Positions 52,004-52,711 of a stretch of DNA of 52,711 bases are shown here, one piece after another. The notes beneath the pieces are model-generated. The model saw only the letters and a program-made list of their open reading frames with translations. It was not told where the DNA came from and searched no databases. Positions within the stretch are counted from its first letter, which is position 1. The number at the start of each line of letters is the position of its first letter. Source of the stretch: Phlegmacium glaucopus (lineage: Eukaryota > Basidiomycota > Agaricomycetes > Agaricales > Cortinariaceae); assembly GCA_015039465.1 (NCBI GenBank), contig MU130350.1:4647-57357 (forward strand), given 5' to 3'. The position numbers were made by a program, and so were the translations under genes.

Positions 52004-52711
52004 ATCACCAAAACATCACGATGTTTGTATCTGGATACATACATAAACATAGTAATAAAATACCTGTAAACTTCGAAATTCGTGTAAATAGATACATGTG
52101 AATGCTTCCAACTAAAAATATACAATCCACGACAATAAATGTGAACTCTACAACTCCAGCAACAATTTACAAGGGGCTGCATGGATTGCCAAGCATGCAA
52201 GAGCATGTAAGAATTACCGAATATGTAAAATTTTAGTCACAAGTATTGGAATGTGGACAATACAAGAGCACATATTGGACTGCCAGAAAGGTTGACTATG
52301 TAAAATTTTAGTCACAAGTATTAGATTGTAGAAAATACAAGGGTATAGACTTATCTGCAGACTATATAAAATCCTCATGCTATGTAAACTCCCACATGTC
52401 CTTTTCTCAATGTAAACCCTACATTGCCGTATATACCTTCACCACAATAAGTCACCTTATATAGTCATACAAACCCATATCAGGTCTTGATCCCTTACAA
52501 TCCAAAGCACCAATGTCAGACAATACAAATAATATAATTCCTATTTAGGTACACATGATGTAGACGACAAGGGAGAAGGACTTGAGTAAAGCAGTCAGTA
52601 TGGTACGAGGCAACGTAAAACATTTCCAGCAATGAGGGAGTCCGACAGCAGGAGGCGGCAAGTGTGAAGCCACTGCCAACCATCTAATTAAAATACTACA
52701 AAGCGACAGGT
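52004..52711. other. Non-coding right end of the window, with a two-unit repeat
   Basis: TATGTAAAATTTTAGTCACAAGTATT(G/A)GA recurs at about 52219 and 52289, a ~70-bp direct repeat; ATGTAAACTCC and ATGTAAACCC relatives follow. No gene or splice pattern is seen. Confidence 0.5.

Noticed and set aside
1..52711. CRISPR arrays, bacterial operons or rRNA genes
   Set aside because: The repeats are tandem satellites or transposon ends without spacer structure. All genes are intron-bearing and fungal, and no rRNA-like sequence was noticed.

Overview
The window is eukaryotic DNA, almost certainly from a basidiomycete (mushroom-type) fungus. Coding regions are split by introns of about 45-60 bases with GTRNGT donors and CTRAY-type branch sites. 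The gene families are typical of Agaricomycetes: a NACHT-TPR-CHAT NLR-like gene, a TKL-type kinase domain, a tyrosinase remnant, an NF-X1 zinc-finger remnant, and hAT, Copia and Helitron elements.

The backbone is a dispersed tandem family, all on the minus strand, of genes encoding a seven-bladed WD40-like propeller, a Pro/Gln-rich repeat linker and a TKL kinase-like domain. Four copies have complete six-exon models: B (2292-4886), C (9305-11555), D (26980-29586) and E (36282-38503). A fifth, F (49469-51682), is open but its start codon is ACG and it is fused in frame to a fragment of another copy (G, 51722-52003). Copy A (about 1641-1742) is a last-exon stub. In every copy the kinase domain keeps the beta-3 Lys, an HSD motif and APE, but has lost the glycine loop, the Mg-binding Asn (now Ser) and the DFG Phe (DPG). 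I therefore read it as a conserved pseudokinase.

On the plus strand, divergent from copy C across 388 bases, is a nine-exon NACHT-TPR gene (11944-15470). It is cut short by a nonsense codon inside nearly identical 45-residue TPR units and its 3' half is destroyed by a transposon at about 16117. A frameshifted CHAT-domain tail (32377-32675) lies on the plus strand in the matching position upstream of copy D, and traces of the flank beyond that tail occur upstream of copy E. The ancestral unit may have been a head-to-head pair, WD40-pseudokinase and NLR, repeated along the locus.

The rest is largely mobile DNA. From left to right: the 3' end of a hAT transposon (1-1242); a 3264-bp Helitron-like insertion with an exactly reconstructable empty site (5967-9230); a repeat complex (16117-26230) with a 1069-bp hAT-type MITE, two solo LTRs each with a 5-bp target duplication, small inverted-repeat elements and satellites; a 746-bp MITE carrying a tRNA-like sequence (39825-40570); and an intact, very young Ty1/Copia element (41272-46144) nested in a terminal-inverted-repeat element. 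Broken tyrosinase (about 30230-30830), NF-X1 zinc-finger (about 34000-35563) and unidentified genes (47272-48218, 48322-49008) complete the picture of a fast-turnover accessory region.
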